A stretch of 5,540 bases of DNA from Acidobacteriota bacterium. Its GTDB lineage: Bacteria > Acidobacteriota > UBA4820 > DSQY01. The stretch lies in assembly GCA_021814355.1 (NCBI GenBank), contig JAKAIJ010000180.1, positions 1 through 5,540 on the forward strand, in the 5' to 3' direction. Both the position numbers and the translations under genes were made by a program. The notes beneath the pieces were generated by a model. The model was given only the letters and a program-made list of their open reading frames with translations, searched no databases and was not told the DNA's origin. Positions 1 to 5,148 of this stretch are shown piece after piece (position 1 is the stretch's first letter; the number at the start of each line of letters is the position of its first letter).

Positions 1-2
1 TG

Positions 3-632
3 AGCATCGTCCAGGGGGACACGGTGAAGTGGGTCCGCAACGCCGGCATCCACACCACCACATCGGGGACCTTCTGCAGCGGCGACGGCCTCTGGAACTC
101 GCTCCTCAACGCCACCACGATGACCTTCAGCCGCGTCTTCAACGACCCCCCCGCCACCTACCCCTACTTCTGCGGCAACCACTGCGCCCTGGGGATGACG
201 GGCACCGTCGCCCTGGCGGCCTCGGGCGCCACCGCCCGGGTCCCCTACAGCGTGAATCCCACCCGGATGACCACCTCGAACCACGGCACCGACGCCACGG
301 TCACCTGGGACGCCGCCAACTGTCCCTCCACGGGGTACCACATCCTCTACGGCCTCGGCAGCGACCTCGCCTCGGCCATGACCACGGGGGCGCCGCTCGC
401 GGGGGGCAGGTGCGGGATCGGCACCTCCGGCACTTACCTCTGGATGGCGGTCCCGGACCCTTCCGCCGACGCGAAGCGGTTCCTCTGGTTCCTGGTGGTG
501 GGGGACAACGGCGGGACCGTGGAGGGCTCCTGGGGGCTCACGACGGCCGGCGCCGAAGAGGGCGGCACGGCCGCCAGCGGCGTCTGCGGCATCACCTCCA
601 AGAGCGTGGCGGGCGCCTGCGGCACGCCGTGA
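3..632 (+). CDS. Cupredoxin (blue copper) domain protein, 5' end outside window
   Basis: The reading frame is open from the first complete codon (base 3), so the start and any signal peptide lie upstream. Numbering from that codon, residues 1-70 are the second half of a plastocyanin-like domain: GDTVKWVRNAGIHTT holds the first copper ligand His17, and YFCGNHCALGM holds Cys57, His60 and Met65 with the C-x2-H-x4-M spacing of type 1 copper sites. A Phe-Asn-Pro-type strand before the Cys loop (VFNDPPATYPYFC) fits the family. Residues about 76-209 form a separate Ser/Thr/Gly-rich segment with a fibronectin-like strand (ATVTWDAANCPSTGYHILYG) and several Cys, ending with a normal TGA. Cupredoxins of this kind are periplasmic or secreted one-electron carriers. 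Two extra Cys (25 and 61, the latter next to ligand His60) may form a disulfide. The copper site is clear; the electron partners and the role of the C-terminal domain are unknown. Confidence 0.88.
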   Translation, partial: SIVQGDTVKWVRNAGIHTTTSGTFCSGDGLWNSLLNATTMTFSRVFNDPPATYPYFCGNHCALGMTGTVALAASGATARVPYSVNPTRMTTSNHGTDATVTWDAANCPSTGYHILYGLGSDLASAMTTGAPLAGGRCGIGTSGTYLWMAVPDPSADAKRFLWFLVVGDNGGTVEGSWGLTTAGAEEGGTAASGVCGITSKSVAGACGTP

Positions 633-657
633 ACCTCCGCCCCGGCCTTCTCTCTCC

Positions 658-686
658 TTGACCGTGCCCGCGGGCTGAAGGATACT
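658..686 (+). promoter_or_regulatory. Putative sigma70 promoter for the ferredoxin-NADP reductase gene
   Basis: TTGACC (658-663) and GATACT (681-686) are separated by 17 bases, matching the sigma70 -35 box at 5 of 6 positions and the -10 box at 4 of 6. Transcription would begin near 693, leaving a leader of about 50 bases before the ATG at 743. It lies in the gap after the cupredoxin gene, so the reductase could be expressed separately. This is motif reading only. Confidence 0.45.
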
Positions 687-696
687 TCCTCCGCAG

Positions 697-720
697 GCGG
701 GGCGGCGGTCGCCGCCCCGC
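697..720 (+). promoter_or_regulatory. Perfect GC hairpin in the leader of fpr
   Basis: GCGGGGCGGCG (697-707) and CGCCGCCCCGC (710-720) are exact reverse complements around a GT centre, so 10 to 11 G-C pairs can form. No T-run follows, so it is not a standard intrinsic terminator. It may end the cupredoxin transcript with Rho, stabilise the fpr leader, or affect access to the ribosome site at 732-740. Confidence 0.6.
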
Positions 721-731
721 GACCGTGCCCG

Positions 732-740
732 GGGGGAAGG
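732..740 (+). promoter_or_regulatory. Ribosome binding site that sets the fpr start
   Basis: GGGGGAAGG lies two bases before the ATG at 743. The purine block decides between this ATG and the in-frame GTG at 725, which is preceded by C-rich sequence. The spacing is tight if AAGG is the core and normal if the G-run pairs with 16S rRNA. Confidence 0.55.
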
Positions 741-742
741 CC

Positions 743-1558
743 ATGGCCGGGACCGACTACAACGCTCTGGTGGCCCAGCGGGTGGACGTGGCCTCCGGGC
801 TCATGATCCTGCGGGTCCGGACGAACGGCTGGGCCCTGCCCGGCTTCAAAGCGGGGCAGTACACGGTGCTCGGGCTCCTGGGCTCGGCCCCCCGCGCTCC
901 CTTCACCGACCCCGAGGCGCCGCCCGCCGACCCCGGCAAGCTCATCCGCCGCGCCTACTCGGCGGCCTCCTCGTCGGTGGACGACGAGTACCTCGAGTTC
1001 TACATCGCCCTGGTGCGCTCGGGTGCACTCACGCCGCGGCTCTTCGCCCTCAAGCCGGGCGACCCCCTTTGGCTCTCGCCCAAGATGGTGGGGATGTTCA
1101 CGATGGACCAGGTGCCGCAGGGCCAGAACATTGTTCTGGTGGCCACGGGCACGGGGCTCGCCCCCTACATGAGCATGCTCCGCACCCACCTGCCCGACCT
1201 GCGCGGCACGCGGCTGGCGGTCCTTCACGGCGCCCGCCACTCCTGGGACCTGGGTTACCGCGCCGAGCTGGCCACCATGCAGCGGCTCTGCCCGGGGTTC
1301 TGTTACGCCCCCGTCATCAGCAACCCCGAGGAGGAGCCCATCCCCTGGAACGGCCGAAGCGGCTTCGTCAACCACCTCTGGACCGGCCCCGACCTGGAGC
1401 GGACCCTGGGCTTCGCCCCCTCGCCTGCCACCACCCACGTCTTCCTCTGCGGCAACCCCCTCATGATCGAGGCCATGCTCGCGCAGCTCGCCGCCGAGGG
1501 CTACGCGGAGCACACCCCCAAGCAGCCCGGGAACGTCCACCTGGAGCGGTACTGGTAG
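743..1558 (+). CDS. fpr: Ferredoxin--NADP+ reductase, FAD-dependent
   Basis: A 271-residue flavoprotein of the plant-type FNR superfamily, moving electrons between NADP(H) and ferredoxin or flavodoxin in the cytoplasm. The FAD domain shows RAYS (residues 70-73; the RxYS isoalloxazine motif) and GALTPRLF (94-101; the G-x-(L/I)-T-x2-LF pyrophosphate loop of bacterial Fpr). The NADP domain shows GTGLAP (136-141) and CGNP (236-239). It ends in HLERYW, with a terminal Trp like the C-terminal aromatic residue of bacterial Fpr. A proline-rich insert at about 49-65 (APRAPFTDPEAPPADPG) makes it slightly longer than E. coli Fpr (about 248 residues). The ATG at 743 is chosen because GGGGGAAGG (732-740) lies just upstream; the in-frame GTG at 725 has no ribosome site and would add six unconserved residues. 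There is no signal peptide. Its own promoter (658-686) probably drives it. The partner ferredoxin is not in the window. Confidence 0.93.
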   Translation: MAGTDYNALVAQRVDVASGLMILRVRTNGWALPGFKAGQYTVLGLLGSAPRAPFTDPEAPPADPGKLIRRAYSAASSSVDDEYLEFYIALVRSGALTPRLFALKPGDPLWLSPKMVGMFTMDQVPQGQNIVLVATGTGLAPYMSMLRTHLPDLRGTRLAVLHGARHSWDLGYRAELATMQRLCPGFCYAPVISNPEEEPIPWNGRSGFVNHLWTGPDLERTLGFAPSPATTHVFLCGNPLMIEAMLAQLAAEGYAEHTPKQPGNVHLERYW

Positions 1559-1593
1559 GAAGGGTCCCCGGCGCCGCCACCGGCAGGCCGTTG

Positions 1594-1618
1594 ATACCAA
1601 GTTGCGATCAAGGGTAAA
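1594..1618 (+). repeat. Left terminal inverted repeat of the MITE-like element
   Basis: The outer 18 bases match the right end at 16 positions. Measured inward from the TA, bases 1597-1618 match the right end at 17 of 22 positions, so similarity fades gradually. The sequence inside (AAGGGTAAACG) has no further clear pairing with the right end. Confidence 0.65.
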
Positions 1619-1620
1619 CG

Positions 1621-1658
1621 CCGAGGCTGAAGGGTGCTTTGCACCTTCCGGGGCTCGG
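1621..1658. other. Imperfect hairpin near the left end of the MITE-like element
   Basis: CCGAG (1621-1625) pairs with CTCGG (1654-1658). Inside it, GAAGGGTGC (1629-1637) pairs with GCACCTTC (1641-1648) around a TTT loop with one bulged G. It is part of the palindromic interior of the element. Confidence 0.5.
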
Positions 1659-1845
1659 TGCCGTCTCGTCGAAGGATTTGGGCTCAGGCTTGCCTTTGGA
1701 GAATCCTTCTCCGAACCGGCCTCGCGAGCCCCTGCCCTTCGGGCGCTCCAGCCCAGCCTCCTCCTCCGGTTTCTTGCCGCCTCCCCCCACTTTATCGAGT
1801 GCGCCGCGAGTCTCGGACCTCCTGCTGCGTCACGCTTCGCGGACT

Positions 1846-1882
1846 GAGGCGCTCGACGTACATCCCAGTACGACTCGGCCTC
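1846..1882. other. Imperfect hairpin in the MITE-like element
   Basis: The outer arms GAGGC (1846-1850) and GCCTC (1878-1882) and the inner arms CGTAC (1857-1861) and GTACG (1868-1872) are exact reverse complements, with mismatched bases between them and ATCCCA as the loop. Confidence 0.5.
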
Positions 1883-1926
1883 GCCCGCTCGCGTTCCTTG
1901 CACTAGGCCCGATCCGCGCGGAACGC

Positions 1927-1955
1927 CGCCTTCCTCCGCTCCGCTACGGAAGGCG
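1927..1955. other. Hairpin near the right end of the MITE-like element
   Basis: CGCCTTCC (1927-1934) and GGAAGGCG (1948-1955) are exact reverse complements around a 13-base loop. This stem lies just inside the right terminal repeat. Confidence 0.55.
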
Positions 1956-1961
1956 CTTTGT

Positions 1962-1985
1962 TCACAATTGGTCACAACTTGGTAT
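1962..1985 (-). repeat. Right terminal inverted repeat with an internal direct repeat
   Basis: This end contains two near-identical tandem units, TCACAATTGG (1962-1971) and TCACAACTTGG (1972-1982). The outer unit forms the core of the terminal inverted repeat. Repeated units at a transposon end often serve as transposase binding sites; that role is inferred here. Confidence 0.6.
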
Positions 1986-2070
1986 GAAAAGCCTTCACGG
2001 GCCGCGCCGCCTGCGCCGCGGCCGCACGGGTCTGCCACGAGGGGGACGAAGCCGGAGAGCCCGTTTCCAT
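1986..2070. other. Non-coding spacer between the MITE-like element and the RidA-like promoter
   Basis: These 85 bases carry no recognisable gene. A GC stem of 7 bp (GGCCGCG 2000-2006 with CGCGGCC 2017-2023) is the only structure noted, without a T-run. The open frame running through it towards the RidA-like gene has only a TTG start inside the repeat end and no family similarity. Confidence 0.5.
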
Positions 2071-2098
2071 TTGACAGAAAGTGCGTCCGAAGTACAAT
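2071..2098 (+). promoter_or_regulatory. Near-consensus sigma70 promoter of the RidA-like gene
   Basis: TTGACA (2071-2076) matches the -35 consensus fully and TACAAT (2093-2098) matches the -10 box at 5 of 6 positions, with a 16-base spacer. It is the best promoter match seen in the window. Transcription would begin near 2105, only about 16 bases before the proposed CTG start, so the leader would hold little more than the ribosome site. Confidence 0.72.
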
Positions 2099-2106
2099 AC
2101 GCCTCC

Positions 2107-2113
2107 AGAGGAG
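2107..2113 (+). promoter_or_regulatory. Ribosome binding site supporting a CTG start
   Basis: AGAGGAG lies seven bases before the CTG at 2121, a normal Shine-Dalgarno distance. No ATG, GTG or TTG occurs in this frame between the right end of the repeat element and the first conserved strand of the protein, so this site decides the start. Confidence 0.6.
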
Positions 2114-2120
2114 TCGGGGC

Positions 2121-2555
2121 CTGTCGAAAAAGAGAGCCGTCGGGGCGCCGGGGCACCTCAACGAGGCGTGGGAGTACCCGCGTCCCGTTCCCTTCTCCCG
2201 CGCCGTCCTGGTGGACGTCCGCAACTCCTCCCTCCTCTGCATCTCGGGGACGGCGAGCGTGGGGCCGGCGGGGGAGTCCCTCCACCCGGGAGACTTCGCC
2301 GCACAGGCCGAGAGGATGCTCCGGAACGTCACCGCCCTGCTCGCCGCCGCCGGCGCCACGTGGCAGGACGTCTTCAAGACGACCATCTACCTGAAGGACA
2401 TGACCTTCTACGGGGAGCTGGCGGAGATCCGCGCGCGGTTCTTCGCGGGGCAGGGGATCACCCTCTTCCCGGCCAGCACCTGCGTGCAGGCGGCGCTCTG
2501 CCGCCCGGAGCTCCTTTGCGAGATGGAGGTTCTGGCAACCGTCCGGGGCGCATGA
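2121..2555 (+). CDS. RidA/YjgF-family protein lacking the catalytic arginine, CTG start
   Basis: A small cytosolic protein of 144 residues with the YjgF/YER057c/UK114 fold. Residues 25-140 cover the domain: first strand and LLCISGTASV (38-47), HPGDFAAQAERMLRNVTALLAAAGAT (55-80, the central helix), VFKTTIYLKD (84-93), and the C-terminal PASTCVQAALCRPELLCEMEVLA (117-139). In E. coli RidA the last segment reads PARSCVEVA and its Arg105 binds the carboxylate of imine and enamine substrates. Here that position is Ser119, so RidA-type imine hydrolysis is doubtful. Glu134 or Glu136 corresponds to the conserved acidic residue. The PASTCVQA-LCRPELL style resembles the RidA-like half of chorismatases and arginine-less Rid subgroups. 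The CTG at 2121 is preferred: it has AGAGGAG seven bases upstream and a near-consensus promoter, and gives MSKKR at the N-terminus. The cytochrome gene starts 36 bp downstream. Function and substrate are unknown. Confidence 0.85.
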   Translation: MSKKRAVGAPGHLNEAWEYPRPVPFSRAVLVDVRNSSLLCISGTASVGPAGESLHPGDFAAQAERMLRNVTALLAAAGATWQDVFKTTIYLKDMTFYGELAEIRARFFAGQGITLFPASTCVQAALCRPELLCEMEVLATVRGA

Positions 2556-2591
2556 GGGCGGGATTTTCCCCGGAAACATAGGGGGCAAGGG

Positions 2592-4028
2592 GTGTGGGGG
2601 CTGTTTCACTCGAAACCCGCGAGCCCAGCCGCGCGCTTGAGCTGCACCGGCGCCGCCGTGTCCGTGACGGTCTGCGTGGCCCTCTGGGCGCAGGGCGGCG
2701 AGCCCGGCCCGTTTCAGTTGGGCAAAGGGGTGCCGGGCCCAATGGCCCGCGGCTGGCTCCCGGCGGGCCAGGTGCTGGCCGCGGAGGAGTGCTCCCGGTG
2801 CCACGTGGCCGAGGGGAAGAAGTGGCGCGGAGGGTTCCGCCCCACGGCCTTCTCCAACGCCTTCGTGCAGGCCGAGTACAGGCTCGCCTGGGCCAAGGCG
2901 AAGCGGGAGGGGACGGACGATGGCCTGCCCGCCTCCTGCGTGGCCTGCCACAGCCCGCTCCAGTATCTTCAGGGGAAGGTCCCCGCCCCGGAGGAACCTC
3001 TCTCCGCCGACGAGGGAATCACCTGCGACTTCTGCCACAGCACCTGGGGCTTTAGCGGGGAGGTCCCCGGGCAGTTCAACTGGATCGTCCGAAAGGGCGG
3101 CAACCGCTTCGGGCCCGAGATCCAGTCCGCCCTCGGCCGCCCCGTGCGGTTCACCAAGTCGCCGGAACTGTGCGGCACCTGCCACAACGAGCGGGGCCCC
3201 GGCGGCCAGTGGGTGAAGTCCGTCTACAACGAGTGGAAGGAGAGCCCCTACTCCAAAACGGGCGAGAAGGGCTGTCTGGACTGCCACAAGCAGTTCACGC
3301 GGGAGTTCGTCAACGGGATGATCCCCCGCTCCGTGGAGCTCCGGCTCGAGCCGCCCGCCTCACCACCCCGGCCCGGGGCGGAGCTGGAGGTGTCGGTGGA
3401 GCTGGCCAACGCCGCGGCGGGCCACCGTATCCCCGCCGGCAGCTCGGAACTGCGCCAGCTCTGGCTCCACGTGGAGGCGGTGGACGGCGCGGGCCGCGCC
3501 TACCCGCTCTCCGTCCGGCCTAAGGGGTTCGAGGGGGAGGAGCACACCATCGGCTCGGACGCCCGGGCCTACTTCGATCTTCAGGAGCTCGCCGGCGGGC
3601 AGGCCGCCGGCGGCCTGCCCCGCGACGGCGACGGCATCGCCCCCGGCGACCGCGTCTTCCGGCTCCCCATGTTCGACCGGCAGGGACGGATGACCGCCTT
3701 CGAGTGGAACGCCTACGCCCTGGGGACCGACTACCGCCTCGGCCCCCAAGAGACCGTCACGGAACGCTACGCCTTCCAAGTTCCGTCCGATCTCCCCCCG
3801 GGGCCCCTGGCCATCACGGCCACCCTCCGCTACCGGCGGGCCCCTCCGGCCCTGTGGGCGTTTCTTCGGCTGCCCGCCGGCGAAAATCCGGAGATCACGG
3901 TGGGCGAAGCCCGGTGGCAAGGGCACGCGGGCTCCACGGCCCACGCGCCTCCCTCCCCGGCCGGGGCCCGAAAAAAAACGCTTGACATGGGTGCCCGGGC
4001 CGGTACATGGGAGAACAAAATCCCGTAG
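2592..4028 (+). CDS. Exported pentaheme cytochrome c with C-terminal beta domain
   Basis: A 478-residue protein with five CxxCH heme c sites: CSRCH (67-71), CVACH (116-120), CDFCH (145-149), CGTCH (194-198) and CLDCH (228-232). The N-terminus has Lys8 and Arg15, then a hydrophobic run at 19-33 ending ALWA, consistent with a Sec signal and covalent heme attachment in the periplasm. The heme region resembles the cytochrome c554-type multiheme family (GITCDFCH, ELCGTCHNERGPGGQWV, YNEWKESPYS). Residues about 245-440 are heme-free and beta-rich, with AAGHRIPAGSSELRQLWLHV, whose His could ligate a heme. The usual S-x-H segment after the first heme reads GGFRPTAFSNAF, without His. The GTG at 2592 follows a purine-rich stretch and is the only start that keeps the full signal. 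The gene is 36 bp behind the RidA-like gene, with no clear promoter between them. The last 20 residues or so look like unconserved read-through. An electron-transfer role is likely; the substrate is unknown. Confidence 0.9.
   Translation: MWGLFHSKPASPAARLSCTGAAVSVTVCVALWAQGGEPGPFQLGKGVPGPMARGWLPAGQVLAAEECSRCHVAEGKKWRGGFRPTAFSNAFVQAEYRLAWAKAKREGTDDGLPASCVACHSPLQYLQGKVPAPEEPLSADEGITCDFCHSTWGFSGEVPGQFNWIVRKGGNRFGPEIQSALGRPVRFTKSPELCGTCHNERGPGGQWVKSVYNEWKESPYSKTGEKGCLDCHKQFTREFVNGMIPRSVELRLEPPASPPRPGAELEVSVELANAAAGHRIPAGSSELRQLWLHVEAVDGAGRAYPLSVRPKGFEGEEHTIGSDARAYFDLQELAGGQAAGGLPRDGDGIAPGDRVFRLPMFDRQGRMTAFEWNAYALGTDYRLGPQETVTERYAFQVPSDLPPGPLAITATLRYRRAPPALWAFLRLPAGENPEITVGEARWQGHAGSTAHAPPSPAGARKKTLDMGARAGTWENKIP
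3971..4009 (+). promoter_or_regulatory. Possible promoter inside the 3' end of the cytochrome gene
   Basis: A run of eight A (3971-3978) precedes a perfect TTGACA (3982-3987), and TACATG (4004-4009, 3 of 6) follows after 16 bases. The A-tract could act as an UP element. The -10 match is weak. If real, transcription starts near 4016 and drives the secreted protein gene at 4077, with the box overlapping coding sequence. Confidence 0.4.
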
Positions 4029-4063
4029 CGCACCCACGACGGGGGCTCGGACAGAAAACCGGT

Positions 4064-4071
4064 GAGGGGGG
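4064..4071 (+). promoter_or_regulatory. Ribosome binding site that sets the start at GTG 4077
   Basis: GAGGGGGG lies five bases before the GTG at 4077. The in-frame GTG at 4062 overlaps this site and would have no ribosome site of its own, so 4077 is preferred. Confidence 0.6.
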
Positions 4072-4076
4072 ATTCC

Positions 4077-5141
4077 GTGACACAGAGCCTTCGCGTGGGC
4101 GCCGTTCTCGCCTCCAGCCTGTTTTTCGCTTTTTCCCCCTCCGCCCAAACTCCCCCGGCTCCGGGTTCCCCGGCCCCGGTCACGGCGGCCTGGAGCTTAG
4201 GGACGTTGGACCTCCGGGTCCCGAAACCCGTTCCTGCGGTCCTCAAGGTGACCCTGCCACGCCCGGCCCGTCTCCAGATACTGATCACGGGACCGGATGG
4301 CCGTCTGGTTCGGACCCTCGTTCGCGATGCCAAGTGGCCAGCGGGGAGCCGCGACATCTCCTGGGACGGCCTCGACGACGACCGCCGGCCGGTCCCGTCA
4401 GAGGCGTACACCCCCTTCATACAAGAGCGCCATGCGGGCTCTTGGACCCCGATCTTCAACCCCAACGCGGATAACCACGGCAGGAAGGCCGAGGTCACCG
4501 CTGTTCAGTGGGACCCGGTCGCGGGCAAGGTGCTCTTCTACCTCGCCGTCCCCGCGCGAATCCGCGTCTGGGTGGTCCTCGGAGACGACGGGCAGATCCT
4601 CGCGACCCTCAAAGACATGGAGCCCGTCCGCGGGGGCCTCCTCGCCCTCAACTGGGGAGGGAGCGGGGACGGCGCCGCCGGGAACAATGCCAAGCCCGGC
4701 TTCTCCTTCAAGGGGTACGAGCTGCCGGCCGCCTCCCTGGTCGTGGAATCCCCGGACCCCGAAACCTACCTGGCGGCGCGGAGCCGGTACGCCGTGCTGG
4801 AACCGGCGCGGCCCAGGGCTTATGAGGACTCCTCGCCGCTCCACCGGGCGGACTACGCGGAACAGAAGGAACTCCGGTTCCACGCGAGCCTCCAGGGCCG
4901 GCGCCTGCGGATCGAAGCCGCCCCGGAGGCATCGGAGATCTTCCAGAAGCGCAACCTGGGGGCGAGGCTCTTTTTCGAAGACGGCACGTGGAGGGAACTA
5001 GACCTGCACCGCAACCCGGGAAAGGAGTCGGCCTACGAGGCCGCCCTGGAGAGGGAGCATCTCGGGCCCGCCGCCCGGCTCACCCTCCTGCTCTACACCG
5101 ACGCCGACCAGTACGGCCACTCGGCCATCCAGGCCGAGTAG
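4077..5141 (+). CDS. Secreted protein with two FlgD-Ig-like repeats
   Basis: A 354-residue protein with an N-terminal signal peptide (MTQSLRVGAVLASSLFFAFS, then PSAQ) and a proline/alanine linker to about residue 36. Residues about 55-112 match the FlgD Ig-like pattern: a strand ARLQILITGPDGRLVRTL, then AGSRDISWDGLDDDRRPVP ending in a Tyr. Residues about 140-200 repeat it with VLFYLAVPARIRVWVV, GDDGQILATL and GGLLALNWGGSGDG. Residues about 205-354 form a further domain, mixed and not recognised, with KELRFHASLQGRRLRI and ARLFFEDGTWREL strands. Such domains are common in secreted and surface proteins and carry no catalytic residues. The start is GTG 4077, from the ribosome site at 4064-4071. 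A promoter may lie within the end of the cytochrome gene. A similarly built gene follows 61 bp downstream. Function is unknown; a structural or binding partner of surface complexes is possible. Confidence 0.82.
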   Translation: MTQSLRVGAVLASSLFFAFSPSAQTPPAPGSPAPVTAAWSLGTLDLRVPKPVPAVLKVTLPRPARLQILITGPDGRLVRTLVRDAKWPAGSRDISWDGLDDDRRPVPSEAYTPFIQERHAGSWTPIFNPNADNHGRKAEVTAVQWDPVAGKVLFYLAVPARIRVWVVLGDDGQILATLKDMEPVRGGLLALNWGGSGDGAAGNNAKPGFSFKGYELPAASLVVESPDPETYLAARSRYAVLEPARPRAYEDSSPLHRADYAEQKELRFHASLQGRRLRIEAAPEASEIFQKRNLGARLFFEDGTWRELDLHRNPGKESAYEAALEREHLGPAARLTLLLYTDADQYGHSAIQAE

Positions 5142-5148
5142 CGAACGC

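Larger units (their letters stand above)
1594..1985. mobile_element. MITE-like non-autonomous element with terminal inverted repeats
   Basis: ATACCAAGTTGCGATCAA (1594-1611) is the inverted copy of TTGGTCACAACTTGGTAT (1968-1985) with 16 of 18 positions matching. A TA dinucleotide sits at each boundary (1595-1596 and 1983-1984), as expected for the TA target duplication of IS630/Tc1-mariner-type elements. The roughly 390-bp interior has no transposase. Its open frames have no recognisable domain. It is packed with hairpins (1621-1658, 1698-1712, 1734-1744, 1846-1882, 1927-1955). The ends are AT-richer than the host sequence. Its position, in the gap between fpr and the promoter of the RidA-like gene, disrupts no gene. 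A structured intergenic repeat that is not transposed (RNA-like or REP-like) is the main alternative. A second copy elsewhere in the genome would settle it, and that cannot be seen here. Confidence 0.62.

Noticed and set aside
660..731. Direct repeat GACCGTGCCCG at 660-670 and 721-731
   Set aside because: There are only two 11-base copies in GC-rich sequence, with no sign of insertion or palindromic operator symmetry. Chance is likely.
725..742. GTG at 725 as the fpr start
   Set aside because: There is no purine-rich site upstream. The ATG at 743 has one directly before it, and the extra residues are not FNR-like.
1602..1847. Small plus-strand open frames within the MITE-like element
   Set aside because: They start at or just beyond the terminal repeat, have no ribosome site, and run through hairpins. 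No transposase motif is present.
1968..2120. TTG at 1968 as the start of the RidA-like protein
   Set aside because: It lies inside the repeat end and upstream of the promoter, and the 51 extra residues do not resemble the family.
434..2386. A 650-codon open frame on the minus strand
   Set aside because: It lies opposite the cupredoxin end, fpr, the repeat element and the RidA-like gene. Its translation is Arg/Gly/Pro-rich without any family motif, as expected from the GC-rich reverse of real genes.
2542..2573. CCGGGG and CCCCGG pair after the RidA-like stop as a terminator
   Set aside because: The stem is 6 bp around a 20-base loop with no T-run after it. It is too weak to call, so co-transcription with the cytochrome is kept open.
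2081..2581. GTG-started frame overlapping the RidA-like gene
   Set aside because: Its start lies between the -35 and -10 boxes, and the translation is Arg/Pro-rich with no motif.
1995..3287. A 430-codon open frame on the minus strand
   Set aside because: It is antisense to the RidA-like and cytochrome genes and has no recognisable domain. It is a high-GC shadow frame.
3360..4148. Minus-strand open frame over the cytochrome 3' half
   Set aside because: It is a shadow of the cytochrome coding frame with low-complexity Gly/Arg/Pro composition.
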